A stretch of 7,251 bases of DNA from contig JAZQQJ010000022.1 in the NCBI GenBank assembly GCA_045629005.1, positions 1 through 7,251 of the forward strand, written 5' to 3'. This document shows positions 5,381-7,251 of the stretch, piece after piece. The notes beneath the pieces were generated by a model. It was not told the DNA's origin and did no database searches. It saw only the letters and a list, made by a program, of their open reading frames with translations. This stretch comes from RGIG3528 sp045629005. Lineage in GTDB: Bacteria > Bacillota > Clostridia > Lachnospirales > Lachnospiraceae. The first letter of the stretch is position 1; each line of letters opens with the position of its first letter. The position numbers and the translations under genes were made by a program.

Positions 5381-5403
5381 TAAACCGAAGAGAGATTCTC
5401 CGG
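5381..5403 (-). terminator. Weak terminator-like hairpin just after the small membrane protein gene
   Basis: On the minus strand CCGGAGA (5403-5397) pairs with TCTTCGG (5391-5385): 7 bp with one G-T pair and a 5-nt loop. TTTAAATAAT follows. It starts 16 nt after the stop codon. The U-tract is short, so it may only pause or process the transcript before the stronger 5310-5347 hairpin. Confidence 0.4.
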
Positions 5404-5418
5404 GTTAGGGGGGGCTGA

Positions 5419-5727
5419 TTAACAGAAAATACGATGCTTTGTGAAAAGTATGAAAAGGCCTGCAGGGATTGTAAGAAATGCAATGCCAAATTCACCGGCT
5501 GTAGCAACAAGGCCGATTGCTGAAGCTGCAATAAGGAATGCGCCTGTAAGTTTCTGCTTAAAGAAGTATTCAGCGCGTTCATGTTTTTCTTTTGCGGCTG
5601 CTTCTGCGTTATACTCTGTAATGTACTGTCTTTTCTGACGTACTTTCTTCATAGCCTCAAGAGCTGCATTGTAACCCTCTTCATATGCTGAATCGTATGT
5701 GTAATTCGGAACTGCCTGTGCCTGCAT
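5419..5727 (-). CDS. Small two-TM membrane protein of unknown function (102 aa)
   Basis: I do not recognise the family. Residues 10-58 are strongly helical and charged (YEEGYNAALEAMKKVRQKRQ, then AEAAAKEKHERAEYFFKQK), likely an amphipathic or coiled-coil cytosolic part. Two hydrophobic segments follow at about 60-77 (LTGAFLIAASAIGLVATA) and 81-96 (GIAFLTIPAGLFILFT), with only a short turn between, so they should form a membrane hairpin. The tail is short (KHRIFC) and ends in cysteine. There is no signal peptide. The start is firm: GGAGG (complement of 5734-5738) lies 6 nt before the ATG. Two terminators follow the gene. It points the same way as the S24 repressor gene 298 bp upstream, and no clear terminator separates them, so co-transcription is possible. 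A weak extended -10 in the gap could also serve it. Confidence 0.8.
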   Translation of the reverse strand: MQAQAVPNYTYDSAYEEGYNAALEAMKKVRQKRQYITEYNAEAAAKEKHERAEYFFKQKLTGAFLIAASAIGLVATAGEFGIAFLTIPAGLFILFTKHRIFC

Positions 5728-5773
5728 AACATGCCTCCATCAATCTTATCTTACGTTTGTAGAACTTAGGAAC

Positions 5774-5832
5774 TGTTTGTTCTTGTTTGTTCTTGTTTGT
5801 TCTTGTGTTTGCTTGCTGTGTTCTTGTGTTCT
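5774..5832. repeat. Short 10-bp tandem repeats (TGTTTGTTCT) in the leader of the membrane protein gene
   Basis: TGTTTGTTCT occurs three times head to tail (5774-5783, 5784-5793, 5794-5803). Decayed copies follow to about 5832 (TTCTTGTGTTCTTGTTT). On the minus strand, the sense of the downstream gene, this is an A/C-rich, nearly U-free AGAACAAACA track, expected to be unstructured RNA in the 5' leader. It may be a variable-number slippage tract. Confidence 0.8.
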
Positions 5833-5845
5833 TGTTTATGTCTTT

Positions 5846-5854
5846 ATATTACCA
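5846..5854 (-). promoter_or_regulatory. Possible extended -10 promoter for the small membrane protein gene
   Basis: The minus strand reads TGGTAATAT, matching TG-n-TAATAT. No good -35 is seen 17 bp upstream. A start near 5840 would give a leader of about 110 nt carrying the AGAACAAACA repeats. Weak call. Confidence 0.28.
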
Positions 5855-5904
5855 TCAGGGTTAGGGAATTTTTTACCCATCTCTTATTTTTTGATTTATC
5901 TATT

Positions 5905-6030
5905 TTGAAGTATTTCTCAACCGGTCAGTCTGTCGCTTATGATGTTTATCTCAGTTCATCAGCTTATCGCTTTTGAAATTCTCTCAGTTCATCAGCTTAT
6001 TGCTTTTGAAGTGTTTCTCAACTCATCAGT
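5905..6030. repeat. 34-bp-period tandem repeat, about four copies, at the 3' end of the repressor gene
   Basis: The CTCA start of the unit recurs at 5916, 5950, 5983 and 6017 (spacings 34, 33, 34). The two middle copies share CTCAGTTCATCAGCTTAT and then GCTTTTGAA, with one difference in between. The outer copies are decayed. The last copy runs into the stop codon of the repressor gene (6026-6028), so the repeats sit in its 3' untranslated region. No strong hairpin or U-tract is formed, so I do not call a terminator. Confidence 0.8.
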
Positions 6031-6796
6031 TCAAAACTTTGCCGAGTGTTATAAATGTGTCTCCTTCGCCAACACGTATAGGCTTGTAAGAAGGATTGAG
6101 TGAAATAAGCGAAACACCGTTTTCCGTAAGGTAGAGCTTTTTGATGTAAGCTTCTCCGTTCAGAAGGAAGATGCCTATCTCACCATCTGTAAGACACTCG
6201 CACTTTTTTACCCATACAACCTGGCCGTTTAAGTAGCGGGGATCCATACTGTCGCCGGCAACTCTTACGCCAAACTGGGCTGCTGCAGGTGTGTCGTCCG
6301 GTGCATCGATTTCTTCGTAGTTCTCACCGTCAAGGAACTGGCCTGTACCTGCAGAAACAGGAAGATCATAAAGGCGGATGCGGCGTGCAAAATGCTCTGC
6401 GTAGGTAAGAATTCTCTTCTTCTGTTCCTCTTTAAATTCTTTAACCTTATTAACGTCTGTGACGTCAACTGAAACAACGGTGGGCTGTACTTTGTACTCA
6501 GCCGAAAGCTTAAGCAGAGCAGCATATTCCATGACTTTTTTTATGCCTTCACTGTTCAGGCCTTCGAAAAGACCGCCTTCGGAAGAAATGAACTCACTGA
6601 AGATGTCTTTAATGCCGAGCACTTCACAAATGCCGAAGATCTGGACGGCATTCGGAATGCTGACGTTCTTCTCCCAGGAGCTGACCGAAGCTGCAGAGGG
6701 ATTCAGGCCGTATGCCTTGAGCTTTTCAGCAAGCTCTCCTTGTGAAAGCTTTTGTGCTTTTCTGTATTTTGCTATTGTCTCACCGATGTTTTTCAT
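6026..6796 (-). CDS. XRE-family repressor with S24 (LexA/CI-like) self-cleavage domain, 256 aa
   Basis: A DNA-binding repressor expected to cleave itself when RecA filaments form. Numbering from the ATG at 6796: an XRE helix-turn-helix covers about residues 4-62 (KLSQGELAEKL, then SAASVSSWEKN), then a helical linker (KEFKEEQKKR), then an S24 peptidase domain. The scissile Ala-Gly is in PVSAGTGQF (Ala149-Gly150). The nucleophile Ser183 is in VAGDSMDPRYLNGQ and the general base Lys219 is in EAYIKKLY, so all catalytic parts are present. Length fits CI-like repressors. A TTG 15 bp upstream is in frame but lies inside the promoter, so the ATG at 6794-6796 is the start. It has no Shine-Dalgarno, because the consensus -10 ends 6 nt before the ATG; the mRNA is probably leaderless. 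No phage structural or integrase genes are seen nearby, so it may be a host SOS-type regulator or a prophage remnant. Confidence 0.92.
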   Translation of the reverse strand: MKNIGETIAKYRKAQKLSQGELAEKLKAYGLNPSAASVSSWEKNVSIPNAVQIFGICEVLGIKDIFSEFISSEGGLFEGLNSEGIKKVMEYAALLKLSAEYKVQPTVVSVDVTDVNKVKEFKEEQKKRILTYAEHFARRIRLYDLPVSAGTGQFLDGENYEEIDAPDDTPAAAQFGVRVAGDSMDPRYLNGQVVWVKKCECLTDGEIGIFLLNGEAYIKKLYLTENGVSLISLNPSYKPIRVGEGDTFITLGKVLN

Positions 6797-6802
6797 GGTT
6801 TC

Positions 6803-6830
6803 ATTATACAACGTAAAATTGAATTGTCAA
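6803..6830 (-). promoter_or_regulatory. Consensus promoter of the repressor gene, giving a leaderless mRNA
   Basis: The minus strand has perfect TTGACA (6825-6830) and perfect TATAAT (6803-6808) with 16-bp spacing. Six nt (GAAACC) separate the -10 from the ATG, so the usual start 7 nt past the -10 is the A of the start codon. Such a strong promoter would normally be held down by a repressor, consistent with self-regulation. Confidence 0.85.
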
Positions 6831-6857
6831 GCGCAAAATCAATTTAAAATTGATTTT
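6819..6857. promoter_or_regulatory. Candidate operators of the repressor
   Basis: A perfect 23-bp palindrome with 11-bp arms spans 6835-6857 (centre A6846): AAAATCAATTT, A, AAATTGATTTT. A shorter inverted repeat, TTGA-N4-TCAA (6819-6830), covers the -35. The centres are about 21 bp apart, two helical turns, so dimers would sit on one face of the DNA. AAATTGA also occurs at 6816-6822. Binding is inferred; the half-site order differs between the two sites. Confidence 0.5.
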
Positions 6858-6919
6858 TAATATCAAAATAAATCATGCTCTCCTGTTTTTGTAGTATATC
6901 CAAGTTTCCATACAATATT

Positions 6920-7094
6920 CCTTTTCAATCGTGTCACATAAATCACCCGATTCAAGTGCAAGCTATAACCGCCATCTAACGCCGGCATTTCAATCACATC
7001 ATCTGCGGTATCCCAAGCACGATTTCCACGTTATCCTAGAGTTCATTTTCACTGTATTCCAATCGCATCATCTGCGGTATCCCAAGCACGATTT
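6920..7094. repeat. 41-bp direct repeat pair at 69-bp period, CRISPR-like, with a possible third degenerate copy
   Basis: Bases 6985-7025 and 7054-7094 match at 38 of 41 positions; the shared core includes CATCATCTGCGGTATCCCAA. They are separated by 28 bp of unrelated sequence. On the minus strand the repeat ends GATTGAAA (GATTGGAA in the other copy), a common ending of CRISPR repeats. A poor third copy may lie at about 6920-6960 and also ends GATTGAAA, where a degenerate last repeat would be expected. Repeat length, spacer length and AT-rich upstream DNA fit a tiny array, but two good copies, no cas gene and a weak internal stem (CGCA/TGCG) are not proof. It may be another intergenic minisatellite. 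No gene is seen from 6858 to 7251. Confidence 0.65.
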
Positions 7095-7224
7095 TTCTAT
7101 TTTAGATACCAATTTCCGCTTGATTTTACTTGTTTTTCTTATAGGCGGTATACATAATAAGCAAAATTGCATTTAGACCTCGCCATTTATACAGATAGCG
7201 AAGTTTCAGAGCGTCGACAAAGAG

Positions 7225-7251
7225 GGTACGCGGCCTAACCGGCCGTGTACC
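7225..7251. other. GC-rich hairpin at the right edge
   Basis: GGTACGCGGCC (7225-7235) pairs with GGCCGTGTACC (7241-7251) in an 11-bp stem with one G-T pair and a 5-nt loop. The window ends at the base of the stem, so a following U-tract or further repeats cannot be judged. It could be a terminator or the first unit of another palindromic array. Confidence 0.6.

Noticed and set aside
5770..5782. Firmicute-type SOS box (GAAC-N4-GTTC) before the membrane protein gene
   Set aside because: The gap between GAAC and GTTC is 5 nt, not 4, and the match comes from the TGTTTGTTCT repeats.
6797..6811. TTG at 6811 as the start of the repressor (five extra residues)
   Set aside because: It lies next to and across the perfect -10 element, so it would be upstream of the transcription start, and it has no Shine-Dalgarno.
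6931..7176. 81-codon plus-strand frame with an internal amino acid repeat
   Set aside because: The repeat simply reflects the 69-bp DNA repeat, which is divisible by 3; there is no ribosome binding site or family resemblance.
1..7251. tRNA or rRNA genes
   Set aside because: No cloverleaf with a GGTTCGANNC-type T-arm and no rRNA-like sequence was seen in the gaps.

Overview
The window looks like chromosomal DNA from a Gram-positive anaerobe of the Clostridia, most likely Ruminococcus or Oscillospiraceae-like. The reasons are strong GGAGG-type ribosome binding sites, TTGACA/TATAAT promoters, hairpin-plus-U-tract terminators, and the character of the proteins (compact cytoplasmic GH2 enzyme, bacterial-type AspRS with a GAD insert, XRE-S24 repressor). 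This placement is by eye, without a database.

Layout. Bases 1-463 carry no gene: a 54-bp-period array of palindromes at the left edge, then a stretch (198-399) folding into consecutive hairpins, including a three-way junction closed by a perfect 12-bp stem. A small unrecognised protein (464-715, +) converges on a GH2 glycoside hydrolase (723-2522, -). Upstream of the hydrolase lie a 32-bp direct repeat flanking a hairpin, a probable terminator, and aspS (2713-4476, -), which has a consensus promoter and a short leader without a T-box.

Bases 4477-5418 are gene-poor. They hold a regular 51-bp-period array of palindromes (constant 24-nt loops), a strong minus-strand terminator preceded by a C-rich hairpin (candidate sRNA), an overlapping plus-strand 26-codon hydrophobic ORF with a very good Shine-Dalgarno, a possible broken helix-turn-helix gene and two more minus-strand terminators. 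A two-TM small membrane protein (5419-5727, -) follows, then a repeat-rich gap. Next is an XRE-S24 self-cleaving repressor (6026-6796, -) whose promoter places the probable transcription start on the start codon (leaderless mRNA, as in lambda cI), with inverted repeats that could be its operators. The right end carries a pair of 41-bp direct repeats at a 69-bp period (CRISPR-like but unproven) and a terminal hairpin.

How parts relate. aspS is housekeeping; the GH2 enzyme is a probable accessory carbohydrate gene. The repressor and small membrane protein point the same way and may be a damage-responsive pair, but nothing proves a link. The most unusual trait is the number of unrelated short-period repeat arrays in nearly every intergenic gap.
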